This document shows, one piece after another, positions 35,352 through 44,384 of a stretch of DNA of 64,000 nt (positions are counted from its first letter, which is position 1; each line of letters opens with the position of its first letter). A program made the position numbers and the translations under genes. This DNA is from Streptomyces aculeolatus. GTDB lineage: Bacteria > Actinomycetota > Actinomycetes > Streptomycetales > Streptomycetaceae. A model generated the notes under the pieces. The model had not been told where the DNA came from. It searched no databases and saw only the letters and a list, made by a program, of their open reading frames with translations. Where the stretch lies: the NCBI RefSeq assembly GCF_020400605.1, contig NZ_JAINRD010000004.1:62001-126000 (forward strand), given 5' to 3'.

Positions 35352-36626
35352 CTACGCGATCAGGTCCCCCAGCGGCACCGCCGGGTCGCCCAGGCGGTCC
35401 GCGTCGACCGCGGCGCCGGAGCGGATCAGGTTCTGGATGCCCTCGGTGACGTCCCACACGTTCATGTTCATCCCGGCGAGCACCCGGCCGTCCTTCAGCC
35501 AGAAGGCGATGAACTCCCGCCGCCCCACGTCCCCGCGGGCAACCACCTGGTCGTACGAGCCGGGCGGGGCGTACCCCGAGTACTCCAGGCCCATGTCGTA
35601 CTGGTCGGAGAAGAAGTACGGCACCCGGTCGTACGTGACGTCCTGCCCGAGCATGGCGCGGGCCGCGGCCGGGCCGCCGTTGAGCGCGTTCGCCCAGTGC
35701 TCCACGCGCAGCCGGCCGCCGCCGGCGGAGCCCGCGGCGGGGTGGAGGAAGGCGGCGACGTCGCCGGTGGCGTAGACGTCCGGGTCCGAGGTGCGCAGCG
35801 AGGCGTCGGTGGCGATGCCGCCGCCCTCCGCGGGCGGCACCACGTCGAGCCCGGCGGCCTCGGCGAGCGCGGTGCGGGGGGCGGCGCCGATGGCGGCCAG
35901 CACGTCGTGCGCCGGGTGCTCCTCGCCGTCGTCGGTGAGCGCGGCGAGCACCATGCCGTCCCTGCCCGTGATCTCCGTGAGGCGGGCGCCGAAGTGGAAC
36001 TTCACGCCGTGCTCGCGGTGCAGGTCGGCGAAGACCTGGCCGATCTCCGGGCCGAGCACCTTGTGCAGCGGGGTGGCCTCCGGCTCGACGATCGTGACCT
36101 CCGCCCCGTACGAGCGGGCGGCCGCGGCCACCTCCAGGCCGATCCAGCCGGCGCCGGCGATGACGAGCTGGCCGTTGTCCCGGCCGAGGGCGGCGAGGAC
36201 GCCGCGGAGCAGTTCGGCGTGGGCGAGGCGGCGCAAGTGGTGGACGCCGGCGAGGTCGGTGCCGGGGATGTCGAGGCGGCGCGGCTCGGCGCCGGTGGCC
36301 AGGAGCAGCTTGTCGTAGTGCACCCGGGTGCCGTCGCCGAGGGTCACGGTCTTGGCGGCGCGGTCCAGCGAGGTGACGGTCTGGCCGAGGTGCAGCTCGA
36401 CCTCCGCCTCCGCGTACCAGCCGGGCGGCTGCGCGAAGACGCTGTCGCGCTCTTCCTTGCCGAGGAGGTAGCCCTTGGACAGCGGCGGTCGCTCGTACGG
36501 GTGGTCGCGCTCGTCGCCGATGAGGATGACCCGGCCGGTGAACCCTTCCGATCGCAGCGTCTCTGCCGCTTTCGCACCGGCCAGTCCTCCACCGACGATG
36601 ACGAACGTCTGATGTGCGTCGACCAC
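35352..36626 (-). CDS. FAD-dependent NAD(P)H oxidoreductase, ferredoxin/rubredoxin reductase type
   Basis: A 424-residue flavoprotein. A GTG at 36624-36626 with GGAGG 7 nt upstream is chosen over longer frames, since the FAD motif TFVIVGGGLAGAKAAETL then starts at residue 7. Other signatures: ERPPLSKGYLLG, LLLATGAEPRRL, the NAD(P)-binding VIAGAGWIGLEVAAAARSYGAEVTIVEPE, and the second FAD motif DVYATGDVA. The C-terminal reductase domain (HWANALNGGPAAARAMLG) is the type that passes electrons to ferredoxins serving cytochrome P450s or dioxygenases. No ferredoxin or P450 gene is nearby, so its partner is unknown. Confidence 0.88.
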   Translation of the reverse strand: MVDAHQTFVIVGGGLAGAKAAETLRSEGFTGRVILIGDERDHPYERPPLSKGYLLGKEERDSVFAQPPGWYAEAEVELHLGQTVTSLDRAAKTVTLGDGTRVHYDKLLLATGAEPRRLDIPGTDLAGVHHLRRLAHAELLRGVLAALGRDNGQLVIAGAGWIGLEVAAAARSYGAEVTIVEPEATPLHKVLGPEIGQVFADLHREHGVKFHFGARLTEITGRDGMVLAALTDDGEEHPAHDVLAAIGAAPRTALAEAAGLDVVPPAEGGGIATDASLRTSDPDVYATGDVAAFLHPAAGSAGGGRLRVEHWANALNGGPAAARAMLGQDVTYDRVPYFFSDQYDMGLEYSGYAPPGSYDQVVARGDVGRREFIAFWLKDGRVLAGMNMNVWDVTEGIQNLIRSGAAVDADRLGDPAVPLGDLIA

Positions 36627-36960
36627 TTCACGCCTCCTAGCTCCCTGGCCCCGACCATCCATTTTGCCGTGTCCCCGGCCGCGTTGCCGCACCGTGAGCC
36701 TCCCGCACCGGGGTACGGGGGCGGAAGGGGCAGGCGCGCCAGGGCTGGGTGGGCGGGCGGGGTGGCGGACGGGACGGGCGGCCCGGCCGGCCGGGCGGAC
36801 CCGGCGGCGGCGCCGGGGCGGGTGAGGGGGAAACGTGCTGGTGGGGGCGGTGGTGGGCGGGTACGGGGGCGGGGGTGCGGCCCGGTGCGTGACCGGGGGC
36901 GCTCCCGGCCCGCTCCCCGCCCCCGTGCCCGACGACGCGCCGGTGGCCGGATCTCGCCGT
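36627..36960. other. Intergenic region with no recognisable feature
   Basis: 334 nt of G-rich sequence between two minus-strand genes. A plus-strand GTG near 36835 opens a long frame, but it runs antisense through the dGTPase gene with Arg/Gly/Val shadow composition. No RNA, repeat or convincing promoter was seen. Confidence 0.6.
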
Positions 36961-38259
36961 TCACCCCGTCAGCCGCGCGTGCAGCCGCCGCGCCGCCGCG
37001 TCCGTCAGCGCCGCGATCTGGTCCACCACCGCCCGCAGCCGCCCCGCGTCGTCCGCCGCCTCCTCGTACAGCGCCCGGAACTGCGGGTCCAGCCCCGCGG
37101 GCGCCCCCGCCGTCAGCGCCCCGGCCAGCTCCCCCAGCACGACCCGCTGGTCCGCCCGCAGCCGCTCCTGGTCCGGCCGCTGCATCACGAACCGGTCCGC
37201 GACGGCCTTGAGCACCGCGCACTCCAGCCGCTCCGCGCGCGGCACGATCAGCTCGGCCGCGTAGCGGGACAGCGGGCCGGTGCCGTACGCGGCGCGCGTG
37301 GCGCCCTCGGCGGCGAGGCAGAAGCGGCCGATGAGCTGGCTGGTTGCGTCCTTGAGGCGGGCCTGCGCGGCGGCGGTGCCGTCGTAGCCGTGCGGCCACC
37401 ACTCCTGGGCGAGCAGTCGGTCGAGGGCCTCGGCGAGTTCGGCGGCGTCCGCGCCCGGGGCGTAGCGGGCGGCGGCGACGGCGAGGACGTCGGCGCGCTC
37501 GGGTCCGGCGAGCAGCACCGCGGGGTCGAAGTGGCCGGCGTGCAGGCCGTCCTCGACGTCGTGCACGGAGTACGCCACGTCGTCGGACCAGTCCATGACC
37601 TGCGCCTCGAAGCAGGTGCGGCCCGCGGGACCGCCGGGCGCGCCCGCGCGCAGCCAGTCGAAGACCGGCACGTCGTCGGGGTAGACGCCGAACTTCACGG
37701 CGTCCGGCCCGGCCGGGTGGCCGCCGCGCGGCCAGGGGTATTTGGTGGCGGCGTCCAGGGCCGCCCGGGTGAGGTTGAGCCCGACGGGCCGGCCGCCGTC
37801 GGTGAACCGCTTGGGCTCCAGCCGGGTGAGCAGCCGCAGCGACTGCGCGTTGCCCTCGAAGCCGCCGCAGGGCGCGGCCAGCTCGTCGAGCACCTGCTCG
37901 CCGTTGTGCCCGAACGGCGGGTGCCCGAGGTCGTGCGCGAGGCACGCGGTCTCGACGAGGTCGGGGTCGCAGCCGAGGGCCGCGCCCAGCTCGCGGCCGA
38001 CCTGGGCGCACTCCAGCGAGTGCGTGAGGCGGGTGCGGGGCGTGGCGTCGGCGAACGTCACGGCCTGCTCACCGCCGCCGTCGCCCGCGTCGCCCTCCCC
38101 GCCGCCGGCGCCGGGCGTGACGACCTGGGTCTTGCCGGCGAGCCGGCGCAGCGCGGCGGAGTGCAGCACGCGGGCGCGGTCGCGCTGGAAGGCGGTGCGG
38201 CCGGGGCGCTTGTCGGGCTCGGGGGCCCAGCGTTCGAGGTCGGCGTCGGTGTACCCCAT
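36961..38259 (-). CDS. dgt: Deoxyguanosinetriphosphate triphosphohydrolase-like protein
   Basis: A 432-residue HD-domain protein. Signatures: [40 protein letters not shown] (metal-binding His), [17 protein letters not shown] (HD motif and following His residues), and [22 protein letters not shown] (final metal Asp). A 14-residue Gly/Glu-rich insertion (about 50-63) lies between the first helix and the HD core. Family members hydrolyse dNTPs to nucleosides and triphosphate and help set the dNTP pool. Its closeness to dnaG is conserved in Streptomyces. The ATG at 38257-38259 starts the [20 protein letters not shown] segment typical of actinobacterial members. Confidence 0.92.
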   Translation of the reverse strand: MGYTDADLERWAPEPDKRPGRTAFQRDRARVLHSAALRRLAGKTQVVTPGAGGGEGDAGDGGGEQAVTFADATPRTRLTHSLECAQVGRELGAALGCDPDLVETACLAHDLGHPPFGHNGEQVLDELAAPCGGFEGNAQSLRLLTRLEPKRFTDGGRPVGLNLTRAALDAATKYPWPRGGHPAGPDAVKFGVYPDDVPVFDWLRAGAPGGPAGRTCFEAQVMDWSDDVAYSVHDVEDGLHAGHFDPAVLLAGPERADVLAVAAARYAPGADAAELAEALDRLLAQEWWPHGYDGTAAAQARLKDATSQLIGRFCLAAEGATRAAYGTGPLSRYAAELIVPRAERLECAVLKAVADRFVMQRPDQERLRADQRVVLGELAGALTAGAPAGLDPQFRALYEEAADDAGRLRAVVDQIAALTDAAARRLHARLTG

Positions 38260-38301
38260 GCACGGAACGGTAACCGGGGCGCCGCGCGGGAGGCGCCCGC
38301 G

Positions 38302-38329
38302 GTACGCGCCCGGGCACCCGGGTGCGTAC
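38302..38329 (-). terminator. Terminator hairpin after nirD
   Basis: 13-nt arms (38302-38314 and 38317-38329) pair with one G-U pair around a 2-nt centre, ending 4 nt from the nirD stop codon. Confidence 0.6.
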
Positions 38330-38332
38330 CCC

Positions 38333-38716
38333 CTACGCCGCCACCTCCGCGATCCGCACCTGGTAGGCCGGCACCGCCACCTCGTCGTCGTCCAGGCAGC
38401 GCCCCGTCGCCAGGTCGAAGCGCTGCTTCAGCAGCGGGGACGCCACGAACGGCCGGCTCCCCTGCGGGGAGGGCGCCGATCCCACCAGCCCCCGCGACAG
38501 CACGTACGCGCCGGTGAAGGGGTCGCGGTTGCCGATCGCGTAGGCGTCGCCGGTGCGGCCGAGGAAGACGGCGGCCTGCGTGCCGTCCGGGAGCAGCGCG
38601 GCGACGCCGCGGCCGGGGGTGAGCACGCCGAGGTCGCACACCGGGTGCCAGCCGGCGGCCGTGCGGATCTCGACGCGCAGCACGGTCCGCGCGGGCGCGT
38701 ACGCCGTGGTGGTCAT
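38333..38716 (-). CDS. nirD: Nitrite reductase small subunit NirD
   Basis: A 127-residue Rieske-like protein. The fold is visible as [60 protein letters not shown] and [18 protein letters not shown]. The Cys/His iron-sulfur ligands of true Rieske proteins are absent, as is normal for assimilatory NirD. It supports the large subunit in six-electron reduction of nitrite to ammonium. The start overlaps the nirB stop by 4 nt. Confidence 0.92.
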   Translation of the reverse strand: MTTTAYAPARTVLRVEIRTAAGWHPVCDLGVLTPGRGVAALLPDGTQAAVFLGRTGDAYAIGNRDPFTGAYVLSRGLVGSAPSPQGSRPFVASPLLKQRFDLATGRCLDDDEVAVPAYQVRIAEVAA

Positions 38717-41364
38717 GCGGGGGCTCCTTCCAGCGTCCCGCGCACCGGGATGGCGGGTCCTGACAGCAGGGTGAGGTCGGGCTTGACCTGGTCGCGCTCG
38801 GGGACGAACCGCACGGAGGGGTCCGGCACGCCCGGCGCGTTGACGAACGAGACGAAGCGGGCGAGCCGCTCCGGGTCGGCGAGGGTGGCGGCCCACTCGT
38901 CGCGATAGTGCGCGACGTGTGCGGCCATCTGCTCCTCCAGCTCGGCGGCGATGCCGAGCGAGTCGCCGACGACGACGTCCCGCAGGTGGCCGAGGCCGCC
39001 CTCCAGCCGCTCCAGCCAGACGGAGGTGCGCTCCAGCCGGTCGGCGGTGCGGATGTAGAACATCAGGAACCGGTCGACGAGCCGTATCAGCTCGTCGTCG
39101 GCGAGGTCCTGGGCGAGCAGGTCGGCGTGGCGGGGGGTGGCGCCGCCGTTGCCGCAGACGTACAGGTTCCAGCCGGCGGCGGTGGCGATGATGCCGAAGT
39201 CCTTGCTCTGCGCCTCGGCGCACTCCCGCGAGCAGCCGGAGACGGCGGCCTTCAGCTTGTGCGGCGAGCGCAGCCCGCGGTAGCGCAGCTCCAGGTCGAT
39301 CGCCATGCGGACGCTGTCCTGCACGCCGTAGCGGCACCAGGTCGACCCCACGCAGGACTTCACGGTGCGCAGCGCCTTGCCGTAGGCGTGCCCGGATTCG
39401 AACCCGGCGTCGACCAGGCGGGCCCAGATCGCCGGGAGCTGGTCCACGCGGGCGCCGAAGAGGTCGACGCGCTGGCCACCGGTGATCTTCGTGTAGAGCC
39501 CGAAGTCGCGCGCCACCTCGCCGAGCACGATCAGCTTCTCGGGGGTGATCTCGCCGCCGGGCACGCGCGGGACGACGGAGTACGAGCCGTTGCGCTGGAG
39601 GTTGGCGAGGAAGTGGTCGTTGGTGTCCTGGAGGGCGCCCTGCTCGCCGTCGAGCACGTACCCGTCGGCGCCGATGACGGGCGCGAGGGAGGCGAGGATC
39701 GAGGCGACGGCGGGCTTGCAGACCTCGCAGCCGTCGCCGCTGCGGGCCTCCTCGCGGCCGTGCTCGTCGAGGAGGCGGACGTAGGAGCTGATGCGCTTGA
39801 CGCGGACGATCTCGTACAGCTCGGTCCTGGTGTGGGCGAAGCAGCGGCACAGGCCCGTGTCGACGGCGACGCCGCGGGCCGCCAGCTCGTCGTTGACGAG
39901 GGCGGTGAGGACCTTCTCGCACGAGCCGCAGCCGGAGCCGGCGCGGGTGCACTTCTCCACCTCGCGCACGGTGGTGCAGTCGTGGTCGGCGACGGCGCCG
40001 CGGACTGCGGCCTTGGTGACGTTGTGGCAGTTGCACACGACGGCGTCGTCGGGCAGCGCGGCCGGCCCGAGGGCGGCGGGGGCGCCGGCGCCCGGGGGCA
40101 GCACGAGCTGCTCGGGCGGTACGGGCGGCACGCTGCCGGTGAGCGGGCGGAGCACGCCGTACGCGTCGGTGTCGCCGACGAGGACGCCGCCGAGGAGGGT
40201 GCCGTCGCGGTCGACGACGAGCTTCTTGTACAGGCCGGCGCGGGAGTCGGAGTAGACGACGTCGAGGCAGCCGTCGGCGGCGCCGAGGGCGTCGCCGAAG
40301 GAGGCGACGCCGACGCCGAGGAGCTTGAGCTTGGTGGAGGTGTCGGCGCCGGTGAAGGTCTTGGCGACCGCGGCGGGCGCCGCGGGGGGCGCCGGTGCCG
40401 GTCCGGCCGCGATCGCGGCGGCGGCGGTCTCCGCCATCTCGTACCCGGGCGCCACCAGCCCGTAGACCCGGCCGTCCGCGGCCTGCGCGCACTCCCCGAT
40501 GGCGTAGACCGCCGGGTCGGAGGTCCGGCACCGCTCGTCGACGGCGATGCCGCCGCGCTCGCCGACGTCCAGGCCCGCCTCGCGCGCGAGTCCGTCCCGC
40601 GGGCGGACCCCGGCGGAGAAGACGACGAGGTCCGCGGCCACGGCCGAGCCGTCCGACAGCTCCATCCCCGCCACCGCGCCGGCGGCGTCGGTGCGGATCT
40701 CCTTGCCCGCGACGCCCGTGTGCACGTCGAGCCCCAGGTCGCCGATGGTGCGGCGGAGCGCGGCACCGCCGCCCTCGTCGACCTGGACGGGCATCAGCCG
40801 GGGCGCGAACTCCACGATGTGCGTCCGCAGCCCCAGCCCCTTGAGGGCGCCCGCCGCCTCCAGCCCGAGCAGCCCGCCGCCGACGACGACGCCGGCGGTG
40901 GCCCCCTGCGCGTAGGCCTCGATGGCGAGGACGTCCTCGATGGTGCGGTAGACGAAGCAGCCGCGGGCGTCCTTGCCGGGGACCGGCGGGACGAAGGGGT
41001 ACGAGCCGGTGGCCAGCACCAGCACGTCGTACGCGACGGTGCGGCCGGCGGCGGAGGTGACGGTGCGCGCCGCGCGGTCGACGGCGGCGGCGGGGTCGCC
41101 GACGTGGAGTTCGATGCCGTGCTCCGCCATGAAGCCCGCGGGGGTGACGGAGAGCCCGTCGGGGGTGGTGCCGGAGAAGTAGGAGGTGAGGTGCATGCGG
41201 TCGTAGGCGGGGCGGGGCTCCTCGCAGAAGACGACGACGCGGGCGCTGTCGGTGACGCGGTGCTCGGCGAGGGCTTCGAGGAAGCGCTGCCCGACCATGC
41301 CGTGCCCGACGAGCACGATGGTGCGGGGCGGGTGGGCCGTGGTGGCCGTGGTCGTGGGAGCCAT
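38713..41364 (-). CDS. nirB: Assimilatory NAD(P)H nitrite reductase large subunit NirB
   Basis: An 883-residue sirohaem flavoprotein. Order: FAD domain (TIVLVGHGMVGQRFLEAL, DVLVLATGSYPF, VYAIGECAQ), NAD-binding GVVVGGGLLGLEAAGALKG, a BFD-like [2Fe-2S] domain (VVCNCHNVTKAAV, GSGCGSCEKVL near 445-480), a second Cys pair in DGCEVCKPAV, and the sirohaem/[4Fe-4S] domain with SCVGSTWCRYG near 670 and SGCSRECAEAQSKDFG near 709. It reduces nitrite to ammonium. The ATG at 41362-41364 lies 2 nt after the upstream flavoprotein stop, with GGAGG inside that gene's end, so translation is coupled. Confidence 0.95.
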   Translation of the reverse strand: MAPTTTATTAHPPRTIVLVGHGMVGQRFLEALAEHRVTDSARVVVFCEEPRPAYDRMHLTSYFSGTTPDGLSVTPAGFMAEHGIELHVGDPAAAVDRAARTVTSAAGRTVAYDVLVLATGSYPFVPPVPGKDARGCFVYRTIEDVLAIEAYAQGATAGVVVGGGLLGLEAAGALKGLGLRTHIVEFAPRLMPVQVDEGGGAALRRTIGDLGLDVHTGVAGKEIRTDAAGAVAGMELSDGSAVAADLVVFSAGVRPRDGLAREAGLDVGERGGIAVDERCRTSDPAVYAIGECAQAADGRVYGLVAPGYEMAETAAAAIAAGPAPAPPAAPAAVAKTFTGADTSTKLKLLGVGVASFGDALGAADGCLDVVYSDSRAGLYKKLVVDRDGTLLGGVLVGDTDAYGVLRPLTGSVPPVPPEQLVLPPGAGAPAALGPAALPDDAVVCNCHNVTKAAVRGAVADHDCTTVREVEKCTRAGSGCGSCEKVLTALVNDELAARGVAVDTGLCRCFAHTRTELYEIVRVKRISSYVRLLDEHGREEARSGDGCEVCKPAVASILASLAPVIGADGYVLDGEQGALQDTNDHFLANLQRNGSYSVVPRVPGGEITPEKLIVLGEVARDFGLYTKITGGQRVDLFGARVDQLPAIWARLVDAGFESGHAYGKALRTVKSCVGSTWCRYGVQDSVRMAIDLELRYRGLRSPHKLKAAVSGCSRECAEAQSKDFGIIATAAGWNLYVCGNGGATPRHADLLAQDLADDELIRLVDRFLMFYIRTADRLERTSVWLERLEGGLGHLRDVVVGDSLGIAAELEEQMAAHVAHYRDEWAATLADPERLARFVSFVNAPGVPDPSVRFVPERDQVKPDLTLLSGPAIPVRGTLEGAPA

Positions 41365-41366
41365 CG

Positions 41367-42659
41367 TCAGGAGCCTCCGAGGTGGTCGGTGAGCAGATGG
41401 TGCAGCGGAGTGCCGGCGGGCAGCGGTGCGCCGCCCTCCCAGGCGCGGGCGAGGGCGCCGACCGGGCCGAGGTCGCCGACGAGGATGCCGCCGACGAGGC
41501 GGTCGGCGCGGACGACGACCTTGCGGTAGACGCGGCGGGTGGCGTCGGCGAGGTGCACGACGTCGTCGCCGGGCGCGGGCTCGGTCTCGCCGAAGGCGGC
41601 GAGGTCGAGGGGGCGGTCGGCGGCGGGCAGGGTGAGCCGGGTCAGCGCGCGGGTGCCGGTGTAGCGGGGTGTGTGGCCGGCGGGGCCGGTGAGGATGCGG
41701 GCGAGCAGGTCGGCCTGTTCGAGGGCGGGGGCGGCGAGGCCGTAGAGGACGCCGGCGTGCTCGGCGCAGTCGCCGATGGCGTGGACGGCGGGGTCGGTGG
41801 TGCGCAGCTCGTCGTCGACGACGACGCCCTCGGCGACACCCAGCCCGGCGTCCCGGGCGAGCCCGGCCCGGGGCCGGACCCCGCAGGCGAGCACGACGAG
41901 GCGGGCATCGAGGACGTACCCGTCGGCCAGCTCGACCCCGGTGACGGCCCGGACCGCGCCGGGGGGCGGCGGACTCGTCCGCACGCCCCGTACCCGGCAG
42001 CCGGTGTGCACCTCCACGCCCAGTTCCTCCAGGTGCCCCCGCAGCAGTCCGGCGGCGGCCGGGTCGAGGTGCCGCTCCATCAGCCGCTCCCCCTGCTGCG
42101 CCAGCACCACCCGCGCGCCGCGCAGCGCCAGCGCCCGCGCCGCGGAGACCCCGAGCAGCCCGCCGCCCACGACGACCGCCGCCGTGCCCGCGGTCGCCGC
42201 CTCCGCCAGCGCCAGGCAGTCGGCCAGCGTGCGGAAGGCGTGCACCCCCGCGGGCAGCGCGCCGCCGGCCCCGCCGGAGAGGCCGCGCAGCGGCGGCAGC
42301 ACCGGCGCGGCGCCGGTGGCCAGGACCAGCACGTCGTACGGCACCGCCCGCCCGTCGTCGCACCGCACCCGGCGCGCGGCGCGGTCGACGCCCACCGCGC
42401 GCACGCCGCGCAGCGCCCGGACGGCGGGGGCCGCCGGGAGGTCCGGGAGGCGGATGACGTCGGGCGCGTAGCGCCCGGCGAGGACGTCGGCGAGCAGCAC
42501 CCTGTTGTACGCGGCGTGCGGCTCCTCCCCCACGAGCGTCACCCGGTCCCCGGCGGCGGCGAGTTGCCGGGCGAGCCGCGTACCGGCCATGCCGCCGCCG
42601 ACGATCACGGCGCGGCGCCCCTCGGCGGGGCCGGCGGCTGCGGCTGCGGGCTGGCTCAT
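41367..42659 (-). CDS. NirB-N-terminus-like FAD/NAD-dependent oxidoreductase of the nitrite reductase operon
   Basis: A 430-residue flavoprotein homologous to the first 400 residues of NirB. It shows AVIVGGGMAGTRLARQLAAAG (FAD), AYNRVLLADVLAG, DVLVLATGAAPVL, VVVGGGLLGVSAARALALRG (NAD), and HAIGDCAEHAG. It lacks the iron-sulfur and sirohaem domains. In Streptomyces such a gene usually heads the nirBD operon and may supply electrons to nitrate or nitrite reductase; that role is inferred from position. The ATG at 42657-42659 is preceded by GGGTGGG. A four-unit GlnR-like box lies 23 nt upstream. Confidence 0.88.
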   Translation of the reverse strand: MSQPAAAAAGPAEGRRAVIVGGGMAGTRLARQLAAAGDRVTLVGEEPHAAYNRVLLADVLAGRYAPDVIRLPDLPAAPAVRALRGVRAVGVDRAARRVRCDDGRAVPYDVLVLATGAAPVLPPLRGLSGGAGGALPAGVHAFRTLADCLALAEAATAGTAAVVVGGGLLGVSAARALALRGARVVLAQQGERLMERHLDPAAAGLLRGHLEELGVEVHTGCRVRGVRTSPPPPGAVRAVTGVELADGYVLDARLVVLACGVRPRAGLARDAGLGVAEGVVVDDELRTTDPAVHAIGDCAEHAGVLYGLAAPALEQADLLARILTGPAGHTPRYTGTRALTRLTLPAADRPLDLAAFGETEPAPGDDVVHLADATRRVYRKVVVRADRLVGGILVGDLGPVGALARAWEGGAPLPAGTPLHHLLTDHLGGS

Positions 42660-42681
42660 GAGCCCACCCTCGGGCGGCGCC

Positions 42682-42719
42682 GTTACCCCGCCGCATCCCT
42701 CCGGTTTCCGCCGCGCAAC
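42682..42719 (-). promoter_or_regulatory. GlnR-type box upstream of the nitrite reductase operon
   Basis: Read on the minus strand: GTTGC-N6-GAAAC-N6-GATGC-N6-GTAAC, four half-sites in exact 11-bp register against the GlnR consensus gTnAc-n6-GaAAc repeated. The second half-site is perfect and the first and last miss one base. GlnR control of nirB is established in S. coelicolor. Confidence 0.5.
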
Positions 42720-42767
42720 ACTGCCCTCAGCGGCGGATGTGCGGGGCTGTGAGCACCCCGGGCCCGC

Positions 42768-43529
42768 CTACCGGGCCGCTGCCACCGCCTCGTCCACCCC
42801 CCGCTCGCGCGGCCCCAGGAAGCGCGGGGCCGGCGTGAACGCCGCGTCGTACGCCGCCTTCACCGCGCCCGGGATCTCCCGCAGCCCGCCGTAGTACCAG
42901 GCCCCCCGGCGGGGCTCGTCCACCCCGACCCCGTACGCGTCGATGCCCGCCGCCCGGCACAGCGCCAGCGCCCGGCGGATGTGGAAGCCCTGGCTGACCA
43001 GCAGCGCCCGGTCGACGCCGAAGACGCGGTGGGCGCGGACGCAGGAATCCCAGGTGTCGAAGCCGGCGTAGTCGCGGACGACGGCCCCGGCGGGGACGCC
43101 GCGGTCGACGAGGTAGCGCCGCATGGCGGTGGGCTCGTCGTAGTCGCGGGTGCCGTGGTCGCCGCTGACGAGGACGGCGTCGACCTTGCCCAGCTCGTAC
43201 AGCTCGGCGGCGGTGTCGAGCCGGTGCGCGAGGTACGGGGACGGCTCCTCGCCCCACAGGCCGGCGCCGAAGACGAGGGCCACGGGCGCGCGCGGGGCGC
43301 GCTCGGCGGCCACGACGCGGTCGCCGGCGGCGACGAACAGCCACGCCGAGGGCAGCAGGGCCAGGACGCACGCCAGCACCGCGCCCCGCAGCGCCCGCCG
43401 CCGCCCGCGCCGCGTCCGCGGCAGCCGGGGCCGCCACCCCGGCCGCGGGCCGCGCCCGCGCAGCCGGGGCCGCCACGCCCGTACCCGCGCCGCCGGCCGT
43501 ACCACCCGGTCCCCCCACAGATTCCCCAC
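42768..43529 (-). CDS. SanA/YdcF-like (DUF218) membrane protein
   Basis: A 253-residue protein from GTG 43527-43529 with GGGAG 6 nt upstream. A highly basic N-terminus (1-50) precedes one membrane helix, GAVLACVLALLPSAWLFVAAG. The DUF218 domain follows: APVALVFGAGLW, YLAHRLDTAAELYELGKVDAVLVSGDHGTRDYDEPTAMRRYLVDRGVP, DYAGFDTWDSCVRAHRVFGV, and LVSQGFHIRRALALCRAAGIDAYGVG. SanA homologues are linked to envelope barrier function and vancomycin exclusion. The biochemical activity is not known. Confidence 0.85.
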   Translation of the reverse strand: MGNLWGDRVVRPAARVRAWRPRLRGRGPRPGWRPRLPRTRRGRRRALRGAVLACVLALLPSAWLFVAAGDRVVAAERAPRAPVALVFGAGLWGEEPSPYLAHRLDTAAELYELGKVDAVLVSGDHGTRDYDEPTAMRRYLVDRGVPAGAVVRDYAGFDTWDSCVRAHRVFGVDRALLVSQGFHIRRALALCRAAGIDAYGVGVDEPRRGAWYYGGLREIPGAVKAAYDAAFTPAPRFLGPRERGVDEAVAAAR

Positions 43530-43604
43530 GCAGCACTCCCTCCCACCCCTGGAACGAACCCGGCGCGATCCCCGGTTCCACCCCCGGGTTACGCTCGCCC
43601 GACG

Positions 43605-44384
43605 ATGCCCGACATACCCCTGTTGACCCTGGTCATGCTGTGTGTCGCCGCCGCCGCGGCAGGCTGGATCGACGCCGTGGTGGGCGGCGGCGGGCTGCTC
43701 CTGCTGCCCGCCCTGCTGCTGGGCTATCCGCAGTTGCAGCCCGCGTACCTGCTCGGGACGAACAAGGCCGTGGCCATCGTCGGCACCTCCGCGGCAGCCG
43801 TGACGTACGCCCGCAAATCCCCCGTCGACGTGCGGCTGGCCGTGCGCATCGGGGCGGCGGCGCTCGCCGGCTCCGCGCTGGGGGCGTTCTTCGCCGCGGG
43901 GGTGAGCAGCGACGTCCTGCGACCGGTGATCATGGTGGTGCTGCTCGCCGTGCTCGCGTTCGTCGCGCTGCGCCCGTCGTTCGGCACGGACGCCCCCGCG
44001 ACCGGCCCGGTCACGCCGCGCCGGGTGGCCGCCGCGGTGGCGCTGGCGGGCCTGGGCATCGGCTTCTACGACGGGCTGATAGGCCCGGGCACGGGCACGT
44101 TCCTGGTCCTCGCGCTGACCGCCGTGCTGCAGCTGAACCTCGTGCAGGCGTCCGCCACCGCCAAGATCGTCAACGTCTGCACCAACTTCGGCGCGCTCGT
44201 GATGTTCTCGGTCCAGGGCACGGTGCTGTGGTCGCTGGCCGCGCTGCTGGCGGTGTTCAACCTGGGCGGCGGCTGGCTCGGCGCGCACATGGCGCTGAAG
44301 AAGGGCAGCGGCTTCGTCCGCGGGGTCCTGGTCGTCACGGTCGTGGGACTGGTCGCCAAGCTCGCCTACGATCAGTGGGCTTGA
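43605..44384 (+). CDS. TauE/SafE (TSUP) family anion exporter, 3' end set by an IS insertion
   Basis: A 259-residue multi-spanning protein. TSUP signatures: AAAAAGWIDAVVGGGGLLLLPALL near the start, LLGTNKAVAIVGTSAA, and the repeated half GIGFYDGLIGPGTGTFLVLAL. About eight hydrophobic segments are visible. The family moves sulfite, sulfonates or other organosulfur anions. The stop TGA (44382-44384) is part of TTGA (44381-44384), the probable boundary of the IS200/IS605-type element downstream, so the original C-terminus has probably been replaced or trimmed after ...KLAYDQWA. The loss looks small because the protein is near family length. Confidence 0.85.
   Translation: MPDIPLLTLVMLCVAAAAAGWIDAVVGGGGLLLLPALLLGYPQLQPAYLLGTNKAVAIVGTSAAAVTYARKSPVDVRLAVRIGAAALAGSALGAFFAAGVSSDVLRPVIMVVLLAVLAFVALRPSFGTDAPATGPVTPRRVAAAVALAGLGIGFYDGLIGPGTGTFLVLALTAVLQLNLVQASATAKIVNVCTNFGALVMFSVQGTVLWSLAALLAVFNLGGGWLGAHMALKKGSGFVRGVLVVTVVGLVAKLAYDQWA

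Noticed and set aside
38713..42696. A 1327-residue NirB running through the upstream flavoprotein gene
   Set aside because: Residues before MAPTTTATT are shadow of the other frame. A ribosome site and the ATG at 41364 mark the true start.
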